The translations under genes and the position numbers were made by a program. From assembly GCF_900258035.1 (NCBI RefSeq), contig NZ_OGTP01000001.1, positions 682,001 to 746,000 of the forward strand: 64,000 bases of DNA, given 5' to 3'. Of this stretch, positions 45,870 to 56,155 are shown in pieces; position 1 is the stretch's first letter; each line of letters begins with the position of its first letter. The notes under the pieces were generated by a model. It did no database searches and was not told the DNA's origin. It saw only the letters and a list, made by a program, of their open reading frames with translations. Origin of the DNA: Caballeronia novacaledonica. Lineage in GTDB: Bacteria; Pseudomonadota; Gammaproteobacteria; Burkholderiales; Burkholderiaceae.

Positions 45870-45984
45870 ACGCGCGCGAAAGGTGTTCTGGTTCGTCGCG
45901 CTGTGGATGACGGGCGTCGGCGGCGCGATGCTGCTCGCGCTGCCGTTCAAGTTACTGATCAAGGCGGGCGCGGCGATTCACTAA
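45847..45984 (+). CDS. DUF2474 small subunit of the bd-type oxidase
   Basis: The 45-residue protein MANTTTTERARK... has one membrane helix (about residues 14-38) with a tryptophan-rich start FWFVALWMTG. Its size, helix and place after cydB match the DUF2474/CydX-type subunits that stabilise bd oxidases. The ATG lies within the end of cydB and the frame overlaps by 23 bases. The next gene on the minus strand ends at 46003. Confidence 0.85.
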   Translation: MANTTTTERARKVFWFVALWMTGVGGAMLLALPFKLLIKAGAAIH

Positions 45985-46002
45985 CGCGTCACGCCCGCGC
46001 CC

Positions 46003-47052
46003 TCAGAACAGCGCCGCCGCGATCAGCCCGCTCACGATGCCGAACAGCACCACGGCGGCCGCCACGAACGCCAGCACGCGCGGCGGAAACGACCGCGCGA
46101 GCATCGCGAGCGACGGCACGCTGACGGGCGGCAGCGTCATCAGGAGCGCGCCGGCCGGGCCCGTCGCCATGCCGAGCGACAGCATCGCCTGAATGATGGG
46201 CACTTCGCCCGCCGTCGGAATCACGAAGAGCGTGCCCGCGACGGCGAACGCGACGATCCACAGCATGCCGTTGCCGATATCCGGCCCGATGTGCGGAAAG
46301 AGCCACGCGCGCGCCGCGCCGAGCAGCAGCACGAGCACGATGTACTCCGGCACGAGCCGCACCGTCATGCGGCCGAGGATCTTGATCCAGCGCGAAAACG
46401 CGGTGCCCGGCTCGTCCTCTTCGACGAGCTTCGCCAGCGCCGCGCGCGACGACGCCGCCTGCGCCGGCGTCACCATGCGATTCACGGCGTAGCCGAGGCC
46501 GAACACCATCAGCACGCCGAGCGCGAGGCGCAAACCGGTCCATTGCCAGCCGAGCACGAAGCCCATGAAAACCAGCGCCGCCGGATTGAGCACCGTGTTG
46601 CCGAGCCAGAACGCGACCGCCGCGCCCGGCGCCGCCTCGCGCGCCCGCAAGCCCGCGACGACCGGCGCCGCGCAGCACGTGCACATCATTCCCGGCAAGG
46701 ACATCAGGCCGCCATTCACGACGCTGCCGAAGTTATGCTCGCCGAGCGCCCGCGCGACCCAGCGCGGCGGAATCAGCGCCTGCACCGCGGAGCCGAGCAG
46801 AAGGCCGAGCACCATCGCTTGCCAGATCGCCTTGCCGTAGGCCATCGCGTAGTCGAGCGCGGCTTGCCACGAAGGCTCCGGCGCGCTGGCGGCCGTGCCC
46901 ATCAGAATGGATTTGCCGATCGAATGCTGGCTCGCCGCGACGAACGCGCGGTTGTAGTACGGAAACCATTTCACGTAGAAGAGCCCTGCGACGGCGATCA
47001 GCAGGAACACCATCCAGCCGGTGGCGACGCGCGGTTGTCGGAGCGTGGTCAT
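46003..47052 (-). CDS. Permease with CTCC motif (PF03773/ArsP-like)
   Basis: The 349-residue protein has eight to ten membrane segments and a strongly conserved cysteine cluster GMMCTCCAAPVVAGL, the signature of the permease family that includes the methylarsenite exporter ArsP. A second conserved block is TAGEVPIIQAML. It follows mnmH with a gap of 30 bases on the same strand, so they are probably one operon. The substrate is not known; metalloid or selenium species are possible from the cysteines and the partner gene. Confidence 0.85.
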   Translation of the reverse strand: MTTLRQPRVATGWMVFLLIAVAGLFYVKWFPYYNRAFVAASQHSIGKSILMGTAASAPEPSWQAALDYAMAYGKAIWQAMVLGLLLGSAVQALIPPRWVARALGEHNFGSVVNGGLMSLPGMMCTCCAAPVVAGLRAREAAPGAAVAFWLGNTVLNPAALVFMGFVLGWQWTGLRLALGVLMVFGLGYAVNRMVTPAQAASSRAALAKLVEEDEPGTAFSRWIKILGRMTVRLVPEYIVLVLLLGAARAWLFPHIGPDIGNGMLWIVAFAVAGTLFVIPTAGEVPIIQAMLSLGMATGPAGALLMTLPPVSVPSLAMLARSFPPRVLAFVAAAVVLFGIVSGLIAAALF

Positions 47053-47082
47053 ATCGTTTTCTTTCGTGGGGTGAAGATTCGG

Positions 47083-48150
47083 TCAGCCGGGCGCGGGCAT
47101 CGTCTCGGCGAGTTGCGCGAGCAGCGCTTTCGCCTGGTCGAGGCTGTCGGCGTCGTTCGGACGGAACAGCACGTGAGCCGCGTGCGGCAGTTCGGTGTAC
47201 AGCGCCTGGCTGCTGCGCCGGTAAGCGGGATCGTAATGATGGTCGATCAGTTCGGCGAAGAGCGCGGCGCGTTCGTTTTCATCGATCAGCCGATGCCAGT
47301 GCGCGACGCGCTCGCGGCTGTGCAGCGCGACGAGCTTCGCCAGTTGCGCCTTGAAGAACGCGGGATCGTCGAAGAGATGCCCGTAGTCCTGCAACAGAAA
47401 CGCGATGCGGTCCTCGCGGCGCGCTTCCACCTGCACGCACGACGCGCCGTGCAGATTGTCGAGCACGGCATCGGGCATCGAGATCGCGCCGATGCGCCGC
47501 CCTTCCGCCTCGACGAAAACCGGTTTCGCCGGATCGAAGCCCGAAAGCGCGTGGACGAGCGCCGAATCGAACGCTTTTTGCGAGGGCTGCGGACGCCCCG
47601 GCAGCGCGCCGAGCAGCGATCCGCGATGCGCCGCGAGCGCTTCGAGATCGAGCGTCTGCGCGCCGGCCGCGTCGAGCGCGTTCAAGAGGCGCGTCTTGCC
47701 GCTGCCCGTATGGCCGAGCAGCGCGATATAGCGAAAACGCCGCGGCAGCGCGCCGAGCCGTTCGATCACGTCGCGCCGGTAGCTCTTGTAGCCGCCGTCG
47801 AGTTGCCGCGCCTGCCAGCCGATCATGTTGAGCCAAGTCGTCATCGAGCCCGAGCGTTTGCCGCCGCGCCAGCAATAGACGAGCGGCCGCCAGTTGCGCG
47901 GCTTGCCGGCGAAGATCGTGTCGAGATGCATCGCGATGTTGCGCGCGACCATCGCCGCGCCGACGCGCGTCGCCTCGAACGGCGAGACCTGCTTGTACAT
48001 CGTCCCGACGATCACGCGCTCCTCGTTGCTGAGCACGGGCGCGTTGATCGCGCCGGGAACGTGGTCTTCGGCGAATTCGAGCGGCGTGCGGACATCGACG
48101 ATTTCGTCGAAATCGCTCAGGCGATCGATGGAAACGAGCAAGTTTTTCAC
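47083..48150 (-). CDS. mnmH: tRNA 2-selenouridine synthase
   Basis: The 355-residue protein has an N-terminal rhodanese domain with the active cysteine Cys93 in VYCWRGGKRSG and a C-terminal P-loop domain with GHTGSGKTRLL. This is the SelU/MnmH organisation. It replaces sulfur by selenium at the wobble 2-thiouridine of tRNA using selenophosphate. The start is GTG at 48150 (protein begins VKNLLVSIDRL), where the family starts. It is divergent from eutB and upstream of the permease. No selenophosphate synthase (selD) is in the window. Confidence 0.93.
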   Translation of the reverse strand: MKNLLVSIDRLSDFDEIVDVRTPLEFAEDHVPGAINAPVLSNEERVIVGTMYKQVSPFEATRVGAAMVARNIAMHLDTIFAGKPRNWRPLVYCWRGGKRSGSMTTWLNMIGWQARQLDGGYKSYRRDVIERLGALPRRFRYIALLGHTGSGKTRLLNALDAAGAQTLDLEALAAHRGSLLGALPGRPQPSQKAFDSALVHALSGFDPAKPVFVEAEGRRIGAISMPDAVLDNLHGASCVQVEARREDRIAFLLQDYGHLFDDPAFFKAQLAKLVALHSRERVAHWHRLIDENERAALFAELIDHHYDPAYRRSSQALYTELPHAAHVLFRPNDADSLDQAKALLAQLAETMPAPG

Positions 48151-48293
48151 GGGGCTACGGTCGGGCGTTGGCTGAATCGAACGAAAAATTATCGCATGCA
48201 GGCGGATTTCGGCCCGGCAGCGCATTTTTGAGCGCGCGGCGCGGCGCGCGCGAAGCGGATAAAGTGCATCCATCGACCCAGCCGGGAAAAGCG

Positions 48294-49670
48294 ATGAGCT
48301 ATCACGAGACGATCGGCGCGCGCCGCTACCGCTTCGACGACCTGAAGACGCTGCTCGCGCGCGCCAGCCCGCGCCGCTCCGGCGACGAACTCGCGGGCGT
48401 CGCGGCGGCGACGGAGGAAGAGCGCATCGCCGCGAAAATGGCGCTCGCGCGGGCGCCGCTCAGCGCGTTTCTCGACGAACCGCTCATTCCCTACGAGGAC
48501 GACGAAGTCACGCGCCTCATCGTCGATACGCACTCGCGCGAAGCGTTCGCGCCGATCGCGCATCTGACGGTCGGCGAATTCCGCGAGTGGCTGCTCGCCG
48601 ACAGCACCGACACCGCCGCGCTCGAACGCATCACGATGGGCGTCACGCCGGAAATGGCCGCGGCCGTCTCCAAGCTGATGCGCAACCAGGACCTGATCCT
48701 CGCCGCCGGAAAGCGGCCGGTGGTCACGCGCTTTCGGACGACCATCGGGCTGCCGGGGCATCTGTCGGTGCGCCTGCAGCCGAATCATCCGACCGACGAT
48801 CCGAAGGGCATCGCCGCATCCATGCTCGACGGCCTCTTCTACGGCTGCGGCGATGCCGTCATCGGCGTGAATCCCGCCTCCGATTCGCCCGCCGCCATCG
48901 GCAGGCTGCTCGCGATGATGGACGGCTTCCGCCAGCGCTACGGCGTGCCGATGCAGTCGTGCATCCTCACGCACGTCACCAACACGCTCGCGGCGATCGA
49001 ACAGGGCGCGCCCGTCGATCTCGTGTTTCAGTCGGTTGCGGGCACCGAGCGCGCGAACGCGAGCTTCGGCGTATCGCTCGCGCTGCTGGAGGAAGCGCAC
49101 GACGCCGCGTTGTCGCTGAAGCGCGGCACCGTCGGCGACAACGTCATGTACTTCGAGACGGGACAAGGCAGCGCGCTGTCGGCGAATGCGCATCATGGCG
49201 TCGACCAGCAAACGTGCGAAGCGCGCGCGTATGCGGTCGCGCGGCGCTTCAGACCGCTTTTGACGAACACGGTGGTCGGCTTCATCGGCCCGGAATATCT
49301 CTACGACGGCCGGCAGATCATCCGCGCCGGACTCGAAGATCACTTCTGCGGCAAGCTGCTCGGCGTGCCGATGGGCTGCGACATCTGCTACACGAATCAC
49401 GCCGAAGCCGATCAGGACGACATGGACACGCTTCTCACGCTGCTCGGCGTGGCGAACGTCAACTTCATCATGGGCGTGCCCGGCGCGGACGACGTCATGC
49501 TCAACTATCAGAGCACGTCGTTTCATGACGCGCTCTATATCCGCCGCGTGCTGAACCTGAAGCGCGCGCCGGAATTCGAAGCATGGCTCGCGAAGATGCG
49601 CGTCACCGGCGCGCGCGGCGATCTGCTCACCGCGCCCACGCAAGCCTTGCTCGAATGGATCGACTCATGA
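48294..49670 (+). CDS. eutB: Ethanolamine ammonia-lyase large subunit
   Basis: The 458-residue catalytic subunit matches EutB throughout, with YETIGxxRYRF-like start ([18 protein letters not shown]), [19 protein letters not shown], the AdoCbl/substrate pocket [23 protein letters not shown] and [17 protein letters not shown]. With EutC and adenosylcobalamin it splits ethanolamine into acetaldehyde and ammonia. ATG 48294 is used; the longer frame is not family sequence. No microcompartment or permease genes are present, so this is the simple eutBC type. The divergent mnmH start is 143 bases away. Confidence 0.95.
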   Translation: MSYHETIGARRYRFDDLKTLLARASPRRSGDELAGVAAATEEERIAAKMALARAPLSAFLDEPLIPYEDDEVTRLIVDTHSREAFAPIAHLTVGEFREWLLADSTDTAALERITMGVTPEMAAAVSKLMRNQDLILAAGKRPVVTRFRTTIGLPGHLSVRLQPNHPTDDPKGIAASMLDGLFYGCGDAVIGVNPASDSPAAIGRLLAMMDGFRQRYGVPMQSCILTHVTNTLAAIEQGAPVDLVFQSVAGTERANASFGVSLALLEEAHDAALSLKRGTVGDNVMYFETGQGSALSANAHHGVDQQTCEARAYAVARRFRPLLTNTVVGFIGPEYLYDGRQIIRAGLEDHFCGKLLGVPMGCDICYTNHAEADQDDMDTLLTLLGVANVNFIMGVPGADDVMLNYQSTSFHDALYIRRVLNLKRAPEFEAWLAKMRVTGARGDLLTAPTQALLEWIDS

Positions 49671-50425
49671 CGCACGCCGACGCCTGGGACGCGCTGCGGC
49701 GCTTCACGAACGCGCGCATCGCGCTCGGCCGCGCGGGCAGCAGCCTGCCGACCGCGCCCTTGCTCGCATTCGAGCTCGCGCATGCGCAGGCGCGCGACGC
49801 GGTGCATCAGCCGCTCGATACGGCTGCGCTCGCGGACACGCTGCGCGCCGCCGGCTTCGACACGCTCGGCGTGCGAAGCGCCGCGCCGGATCGCGCGCAT
49901 TATCTGCGCCGCCCGGATCTCGGCCGCCTGCTCGACGATGAAAGCGCGCAACGGCTCGCCGCCCATGCCGCGGAAAGCGACCTTGCCTTCGTCGCCGCCG
50001 ATGGCCTGTCGGCGTTTGCCGCGCAACGTCACGTCGCACCGTTGCTCGCGCATCTGCGCGGAAACCTCGACGGCTGGAACGTGGCGCCCGTCGTGATCGC
50101 GACGCAGGCGCGCGTCGCGCTGGGCGATCGTATCGGTGAGCTGTTACGGGCGAAGATCGTCGTCGTGATGATCGGCGAGCGGCCGGGCCTCAGTTCGCCC
50201 GACAGTCTCGGGCTCTACGTAACTTACGCGCCGCGCGCCGGCCGCCACGATGCCGAGCGCAACTGCATCTCGAACGTGCGGCCCGAAGGACTCGATTACG
50301 AGCATGCGGCATTCAAGCTGACGTGGCTGTTGAACGAAGCGCGCAGGCTGAAGCTCACCGGCGTCGGACTCAAGGATCACAGCGGCTCGCTGGCCGCGCC
50401 GGACACCGGAACGCTCGAAGCCTAG
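49667..50425 (+). CDS. eutC: Ethanolamine ammonia-lyase small subunit
   Basis: The 252-residue subunit binds the B12 lower part. Typical blocks are [57 protein letters not shown] and [14 protein letters not shown]. It overlaps eutB by four bases (ATGA). Its TAG stop shares CTAG with the stop of the sigma-54 activator gene that comes from the other strand. Confidence 0.95.
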   Translation: MTHADAWDALRRFTNARIALGRAGSSLPTAPLLAFELAHAQARDAVHQPLDTAALADTLRAAGFDTLGVRSAAPDRAHYLRRPDLGRLLDDESAQRLAAHAAESDLAFVAADGLSAFAAQRHVAPLLAHLRGNLDGWNVAPVVIATQARVALGDRIGELLRAKIVVVMIGERPGLSSPDSLGLYVTYAPRAGRHDAERNCISNVRPEGLDYEHAAFKLTWLLNEARRLKLTGVGLKDHSGSLAAPDTGTLEA

Positions 50426-52284
50426 ACGCGCAGCTTGCGATACAGCGTCGTGCGCGAAATGCCGAGCGCGCGCGCCGTCGCCGAAACATTGCCGCCGTGC
50501 GCCTTGAGCGACGCGGCCACGGCGCTCGCTTCGATATCCACGAGACGCGCGCCGATCGCGGGCGGCGGTGCGTCGTCGGGATGAACGCGTTCGCCGAGTT
50601 CATCGAGAAAATCATGCGGCAGATGCTCGACGCCGATATGCGTGTCGTGATCGTCGAGCATGGCGGACGCGGTGCGCAGCACGTTGCTCAACTGCCGGAA
50701 ATTGCCCGGCCACGGATGGCGCGCGAAGAGCGCGAGCACATTGTCACCGATGCCGACGACGCGGCCCGCGAAACGCTCGTGACGCAACATCTTGTCGACG
50801 ACCGCTCGCAGGTCCGTCCGCCCGGCGAGCGGCGGCAGCGTGACCGAAAGGCCGTTGATGCGGTAATACAGATCCTCGCGAAACGTCCCTTTTGCGACGC
50901 ACTCGCGCAGCTTGCGGTTGCTCGCGCAAACGAGCGTGAAATCGACCGGCACCGCGCGCGCCGCGCCGAGCGGCTCGACGACGCGCTCCTGCAGCACGCG
51001 CAGCAGGCGGCTTTGCATCGCGAGCGGCATGTCGCCGATCTCATCGAGGAAGAGCGTGCCGCCGTTCGCCTGCACGATCCTGCCGATCGCGCCGCGCTTC
51101 GCCGCGCCCGTGAACGCGCCCTGCGCGTAGCCGAACAGTTCCGATTCGATCAGCGTCTCCGGCAACGACGCGCAGTTCACCGCGACGAACGGCCCCGCGC
51201 GGCGCGGCGAATCGCTGTGAATCGCGCGCGCGAGCATTTCCTTGCCCGCGCCCGTTTCGCCGCCGATCAGAATCGCGATGTTCTTGCCGATGACTTTGCG
51301 CACGCGCGCGACGACGTCGTTCATCTGCGCGTCGCCGGTGCAGAGATCGGCGAGGCTGGAGCCGGCCTGCTCGCGCACGGCGATGGCGGTCGCCGTGCGC
51401 GTCACATTCGACACAGGCCGCGCATGACATTCGACACTCGCGAACACCACGACGCCGCTATGAAGTTCGAGCCGGCACGGTGCGTCGCCCGTCCACGCGA
51501 CGAGCGCATCGACGCGTTCGCCGAACAGCGCTTCGAGTGTCTGCGAGCGCAGATCCTTGAGTTCGAGCCCGAGCTGGAATTGCGCGCTGCGGTTCGCGCA
51601 GAGGAGGCGGCCGTCGAGATCGAAGACGGCGAGGCCTTCCATCAACGTGCCGATGAACTCGGGCCGGCTGTGAAAGCGGATGCACAGCCCGTCGCCGAAC
51701 GTGCTCGCGATCAGGCGGTTCTCGATCATCTGCCCCGACATTTTCACGAGCGCCATCGTGTGCTGGTGATAGCCGCGACGGTCGCCGGTGACGTCGAGCA
51801 CGCCGGACAGATTGCTGTGCGGATCGAGGATCGGCACGCTCGAACACGTGAGGAAATGATTGGCGCGCAAGTAGTGCTGGTCGCCGTGCACGGTGACGGC
51901 GTTGCGCTCGGCGATCGTCGTGCCGATCGCGTTGGTGCCCTGATGCGCCTCGCTCCACACCGCGCCCGCGCGCAACGCGACTTTTTCGGCGCGGACGAGG
52001 AAATCGTCGTCGCCGAGCGAATGGAGGATGAGACCGCTCGCGTCCGTGAGCGCGATCATGCTGTGCGTGTTGGCGATCTGCGCGTACAGCGTTTCCATCA
52101 CCGGAAGCGCGTGCGCGAAGAGCGCGCGGCTTTCACCGAGCTTGACGGCGAGTTCCGCGCCCGATAGCACGGCGTAATCCGGGCGCATCGTCTCGAACAG
52201 GCCGAATGTGGCCGAGCGCTCGTGCGAATGTCGGATGACATCGCGCTGCGCAGGCTGCAAGGCCGCGCCGACGGCATGCTGCAT
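50422..52284 (-). CDS. Sigma-54-dependent activator, AcoR/EatR-like
   Basis: The 620-residue regulator has an N-terminal GAF-type sensor region (about 50-200), a PAS-like segment (about 215-300), an AAA+ domain with Walker [11 protein letters not shown] and an intact GAFTGA, and a Fis-type HTH at the end ([21 protein letters not shown]). It resembles the acetoin activator AcoR. Next to eutBC it most likely controls ethanolamine or acetaldehyde use. The ATG at 52284 has AGGAGGAGG upstream. I could not find a convincing -24/-12 site in front of eutB, so the target is open. Confidence 0.9.
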   Translation of the reverse strand: MQHAVGAALQPAQRDVIRHSHERSATFGLFETMRPDYAVLSGAELAVKLGESRALFAHALPVMETLYAQIANTHSMIALTDASGLILHSLGDDDFLVRAEKVALRAGAVWSEAHQGTNAIGTTIAERNAVTVHGDQHYLRANHFLTCSSVPILDPHSNLSGVLDVTGDRRGYHQHTMALVKMSGQMIENRLIASTFGDGLCIRFHSRPEFIGTLMEGLAVFDLDGRLLCANRSAQFQLGLELKDLRSQTLEALFGERVDALVAWTGDAPCRLELHSGVVVFASVECHARPVSNVTRTATAIAVREQAGSSLADLCTGDAQMNDVVARVRKVIGKNIAILIGGETGAGKEMLARAIHSDSPRRAGPFVAVNCASLPETLIESELFGYAQGAFTGAAKRGAIGRIVQANGGTLFLDEIGDMPLAMQSRLLRVLQERVVEPLGAARAVPVDFTLVCASNRKLRECVAKGTFREDLYYRINGLSVTLPPLAGRTDLRAVVDKMLRHERFAGRVVGIGDNVLALFARHPWPGNFRQLSNVLRTASAMLDDHDTHIGVEHLPHDFLDELGERVHPDDAPPPAIGARLVDIEASAVAASLKAHGGNVSATARALGISRTTLYRKLRV

Positions 52285-52385
52285 CGCCTCCTCCTTTTGA
52301 GCTTGCTTCTCGCGGCAATGTAACACTGTCGCGGCGCGCGGGTCGATCCGAGGAAGCGCGCGGTCGGGCCGCGCGTCTCGCCGCG

Positions 52386-52559
52386 CTACAGGACGAGCGA
52401 CCCCGCCGTGATCGCAATGACCAGGAACACGACGAACAGAATCAGGAAGATGAAGAAGCAGATCTTGGCGATGCCCGCCGCGCCGGACGATACGCGCGTA
52501 AAACCAAAGAGTCCGGCGACGACGGAAATGATCGCGAAGAGAATGGCGAGTTTGAGCAT
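52386..52559 (-). CDS. DUF1328 small membrane protein
   Basis: The 57-residue protein MLKLAILFAII... has two hydrophobic helices (about 3-20 and 32-55) separated by GFTRVSSGAAGIAK, the DUF1328 (YtjA-type) layout. Expression of relatives often rises in stress or stationary phase. It ends near the activator gene region and stands alone. Function is unknown. Confidence 0.85.
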   Translation of the reverse strand: MLKLAILFAIISVVAGLFGFTRVSSGAAGIAKICFFIFLILFVVFLVIAITAGSLVL

Positions 52560-52666
52560 GAGCAGGCAGTTTTTTGTTGGACTCTACGCTTTGCTTGCAA
52601 AACTCGTGCCTCGGCGGTCGTCAACGGCGGGCTCGCGGCGAGACCGTTAGTTGCACGAAAAGCACA

Positions 52667-52693
52667 TAAAAAAGCGGACAGCGAACTGTCCGC
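52667..52693 (-). terminator. Terminator of the opgC gene
   Basis: GCGGACAG (52674-52681) and CTGTCCGC (52686-52693) form a perfect 8-base-pair stem with CGAA loop; on the minus strand six T residues follow. It lies 12 bases past the opgC stop. Confidence 0.9.
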
Positions 52694-52705
52694 GTGGTTA
52701 TGTCT

Positions 52706-53842
52706 TCAGCGCGCCCGATTATCGGCGGTTGCGGCGGCCGGCACCGCCACCGTCGCCGGCTGACGCGTACCGAGCCAGGTCGAAACCCGCCGATGCACAT
52801 GCGGCACGGCGAGCAGCGCACCGATCGCGATGGCATCGGCGGCGAGTCCCGCTGGCACGTTGACGAGGCCATCGGTCAGCGTGAACAGGATCGAATCGAC
52901 GACGAGCGAGATCACCGTGCCCGCGACGAACGACACCATGCCGTCACGCCCCAGCGCGCCGATCCACGGCAGCCGCTGCGCCACGGCCTTCACGACGCCA
53001 TAGCGCGCCAGATTCGCGGCGATCCACGCGATGGCGAGGAAATTGACGACGCGCGGACCGGCCAGATCGCGCTTGAATGCGCTATCCAGCACGGGCGGCA
53101 GCACGAGCAGCTTGTAGTACGCCATGCCGGCGATCAGCGCGACCGCGCCCGCGCTCACGATCCAGCCGAAGCGGTTCGCGCTCACCCGCTGGTAGACCGG
53201 CTGGCAGCGCGCCAGCACGCCGAGCACGAACATCAACTGCCACGCGGCGGGATTGAAGTCCCAGAGGTTGTCATCGACGGACGGCATGAATTCGCCAATC
53301 TGCGACGCGAAAGCCCACAACGCGAGACTGAGCCCCAACAGAAGCCAAGGCTTGCTGCGCGCGAGCGGCAGCATGAGCGGCACGGCGAGCGCGAAGAGCG
53401 CGTACATCGGCAAGACGGCGGCGAGATACGGCTGGCGCTCGAACGTGAGAATCTGCGCGATCGACGAAACGGGCTGCGAAATCAGACTGTCGAGGTCATG
53501 CAGCGCGAGATTCGGCGCGTGTCCGAAAAACGGCCGCATCAGGAACGAAGCCGCGAGCATCAGCGCCGCAGTGATGAGAAACGCGCGATAAAGCTCGAAC
53601 GCGCGTCTGAGGAAGCGCCGGCGCGCCGCGCTTTCGGAGCGGCGTTCCGCGAGCGCCCCATACGCGGTCGCCGTGGCGAAACCGCCGAGGAACACGAAGA
53701 CTTCGGCGGCGTCGTTCAGTGCGAAAGAATGAAGCGTAAAGCGCGACACCATGCTGCCGCCGATATGATCGACGACGATGATGAGCAGCACCAGCCCCCG
53801 AAAAAAGTCCAGCTCGATGAGACGTTGTGATTTTCCCTGCAT
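52706..53842 (-). CDS. opgC: OpgC domain membrane protein
   Basis: The 378-residue protein has about ten membrane segments and the OpgC signature at the N-terminus: RLIELDFFRGLVLLIIVVDHIGGS, followed by LNDAAEVFVFLGGF. OpgC proteins succinylate osmoregulated periplasmic glucans, and this subgroup belongs to the larger acyltransferase-3-like fold. The start ATG 53842 follows TGCAGG. No opgGH genes are in the window. Confidence 0.88.
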   Translation of the reverse strand: MQGKSQRLIELDFFRGLVLLIIVVDHIGGSMVSRFTLHSFALNDAAEVFVFLGGFATATAYGALAERRSESAARRRFLRRAFELYRAFLITAALMLAASFLMRPFFGHAPNLALHDLDSLISQPVSSIAQILTFERQPYLAAVLPMYALFALAVPLMLPLARSKPWLLLGLSLALWAFASQIGEFMPSVDDNLWDFNPAAWQLMFVLGVLARCQPVYQRVSANRFGWIVSAGAVALIAGMAYYKLLVLPPVLDSAFKRDLAGPRVVNFLAIAWIAANLARYGVVKAVAQRLPWIGALGRDGMVSFVAGTVISLVVDSILFTLTDGLVNVPAGLAADAIAIGALLAVPHVHRRVSTWLGTRQPATVAVPAAATADNRAR

Positions 53843-54129
53843 TGCGGGTTGCGGTTCGGTGTTCTGCGGCGGCAGGAGGTTGGACGGCGGCCACGGACAC
53901 GCGGCGCGAAAGCATAGGAGTTTACCCGTAAATGCGGCGGCGCATCATCGGATCAAGCGCAAATAAGCGTTTCAATTCCGGTATTTGTGACTGATTGATC
54001 GACTTCGTCAACGCAATGGGCAGCGGAAACCACCGAGCATTTCGATTCACATGAAGTTTTCAAGTTCCTTTCACTATTCGCGGCGATCAGGCTAATATCT
54101 CGCCCTCACTTGTCGAAACCTTCCGGACC

Positions 54130-54882
54130 ATGGACTATCTCGTCGCCCTTCTTGCCGATCCCGCCGCCTGGGCCGCGCTCGCCACGCTCGTCGTCATGGA
54201 AGTCGTGCTCGGCATCGACAACCTGATTTTCATTTCCATCCTCACGAACAAGCTGCCCGCGGCGCATCGGGAGCGTACGCAGCGCATCGGCATTGCGCTC
54301 GCGCTGATCATGCGGCTCGGTCTGCTCGGCACGGTCGCGCTGATCGTGCGGCTCACGACGCCCATCTTCGAAGCGTTCGGACACGGCTTTTCGTGGCGCG
54401 ATCTGATTCTGATTGCGGGCGGCGTGTTTCTCGTCTGGAAGGCGACGACCGAGATCCGCCACCACGTCACGCACGACGACGACGCGCAGGCCGGCTCGCA
54501 ATCCGGCAAGGCGCTGACGCCGCTATCGGCGATCGGCCAGATCCTGCTGCTCGATCTCGTGTTTTCCATCGACAGCATCGTCACGGCGGTCGGCATGACC
54601 GAGCACATTCCGATCATGTTCGTCGCGGTGATCGCCGCCGTGACCGTGATGCTGTTCGCCGCGGGTCCGCTGTCGCGCTTCATCGAGCGCAATCCGACGA
54701 TCGTGATGCTCGCGCTCGGCTTCCTGCTCGTCATTGGGATGACGCTGATCGCCGAAGGATTCGGCTCGCACGTGCCGAAGGGCTACATCTATGCGGCGAT
54801 GGCGTTCTCGGCGCTGGTCGAGGGCCTGAACATGCTGGCGCGGCGGGCGAAGGGCCGGCGCGCGCCGGGGCAGCACGGGTGA
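54130..54882 (+). CDS. TerC family integral membrane protein
   Basis: The 250-residue protein has seven membrane segments and the acidic TerC motifs in [13 protein letters not shown] and [17 protein letters not shown], with two aspartates that probably bind a metal ion. Relatives (Alx, MeeF-type) export manganese. A yybP-ykoY riboswitch, which often precedes such genes, is not evident in 53843-54129. That 287-base region is AT-rich and otherwise empty. Confidence 0.9.
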   Translation: MDYLVALLADPAAWAALATLVVMEVVLGIDNLIFISILTNKLPAAHRERTQRIGIALALIMRLGLLGTVALIVRLTTPIFEAFGHGFSWRDLILIAGGVFLVWKATTEIRHHVTHDDDAQAGSQSGKALTPLSAIGQILLLDLVFSIDSIVTAVGMTEHIPIMFVAVIAAVTVMLFAAGPLSRFIERNPTIVMLALGFLLVIGMTLIAEGFGSHVPKGYIYAAMAFSALVEGLNMLARRAKGRRAPGQHG

Positions 54883-54921
54883 TGAGCTAAAGTTCCCCCG
54901 CCATCCGCCGATATCGCACGG

Positions 54922-56148
54922 ATGACGACCCAACCCGCTTCCCTCGCACGCGACCCCGGCCGGCGCTGGCTCAACGCCTCGCGCGTCAGCGCTTATTTCG
55001 CCACCGTCCTGCTCGCCTTTCAGGGCTTCGGGTTCTTTTTCAACGCGTGGCATTCGTGGACCGAATACGGCCACCCGGGCGGCTGGGACTTTCTGACGTT
55101 CTGGACCGCGTCGCGCCTCACGCTCGACGGAACGCCGCTTCACGCCTATTCATGGCCCGCGATCGAACTCGCCGCGCGGCAACTCTCGCCGAACATCGTG
55201 CGGCCGGGCCCGTGGTTCTATCCGCCCAACTTTCTGCTGCTGGTGCGTCCGCTCGCGTGGCTGTCCGCGCCTATGGCGTATGCGCTTTTTATCGGCCTCT
55301 CGTCCGCGCTCTTCGTCTTCCTGATCCGCCGCGCCCTGCCGATGCGCCACATGCTCGTGTGGATTCTCGCGTTTCCCGGCCTCTGGCTGAACGCGGCGCA
55401 AGGACAGAACGCCTGCCTCACCGCGAGTCTCGCGCTCGCAGCTTTCCTCTCGATGCGCTCGCGGCCCGTGCTCGCGGGCATATTCATCGGATTGTTGTCG
55501 ATCAAGCCGCATCTGGCGATCCTGTTTCCGGTCGCGCTCGCGTGCGCGGGCATGTGGACGACGTTCATCGCGGCCGCCGTGACGGCGACCCTCTTCACCG
55601 CGATTTCAATCGGCGTATTCGGTCTCGATATCGTGCCGATCTTCCTGCACGGCCTCCACGAAGCCAACGGCTACATCGCGAGCGGCGTGCTGCCCTGGGA
55701 CCAGACGGCGAGCCTCTTCGCGACCTTGCGCATGGCGCACGTCGCCGTCGGCGCAGCTTACGCCGCGCAGGCGTGTCAGGCGTTCGTCGCGCTGTGCGCG
55801 GTCGCGTGGGTATGGCGCAACGCGAAAGCGCTGGAAGTGCGCGCGACGGCGCTCGTCGCGGCGACTTTCATGATGAGCCCCTACATCTATAACTACGATG
55901 CCGTCTGGCTCGGCGTGCCGCTCGCGCTCATCGCCGCACGCGCATTGCGCGACGGCTGGCTGCGCGGCGAACTCGCGATTCTGGGCGTCGCGTGGCTCTA
56001 TCCGCAGATGGGCGATCTGCTCGCGAAGCATTACGGCATCGGTCTAGGGCCGCTGGTTTTCGCGTCGCTGATTGTCGTGGCGATACGGCGTACGCGTCTC
56101 GAAGCAGGCGCGGTCGCCGTCGATCCGGCGATGGACCGCGCACGCTGA
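54922..56148 (+). CDS. DUF2029 / GT87 family membrane mannosyltransferase-like protein
   Basis: The 408-residue protein has ten or so membrane segments and the GT87 signature, including GGWDFLTFWTASRLTLDG near the start with its acidic residues, and FYPPNFLLLVRPLAWLS. GT87 enzymes use polyprenyl-phosphate sugars to modify glycans outside the membrane. It lies 39 bases after terC and shares its direction. The acceptor is unknown. Confidence 0.88.
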   Translation: MTTQPASLARDPGRRWLNASRVSAYFATVLLAFQGFGFFFNAWHSWTEYGHPGGWDFLTFWTASRLTLDGTPLHAYSWPAIELAARQLSPNIVRPGPWFYPPNFLLLVRPLAWLSAPMAYALFIGLSSALFVFLIRRALPMRHMLVWILAFPGLWLNAAQGQNACLTASLALAAFLSMRSRPVLAGIFIGLLSIKPHLAILFPVALACAGMWTTFIAAAVTATLFTAISIGVFGLDIVPIFLHGLHEANGYIASGVLPWDQTASLFATLRMAHVAVGAAYAAQACQAFVALCAVAWVWRNAKALEVRATALVAATFMMSPYIYNYDAVWLGVPLALIAARALRDGWLRGELAILGVAWLYPQMGDLLAKHYGIGLGPLVFASLIVVAIRRTRLEAGAVAVDPAMDRAR

Positions 56149-56155
56149 CGCAGCA

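Noticed and set aside
54040..54129. Manganese-sensing riboswitch before the TerC gene
   Set aside because: The region is AT-rich but lacks the paired loops expected of the yybP-ykoY class.
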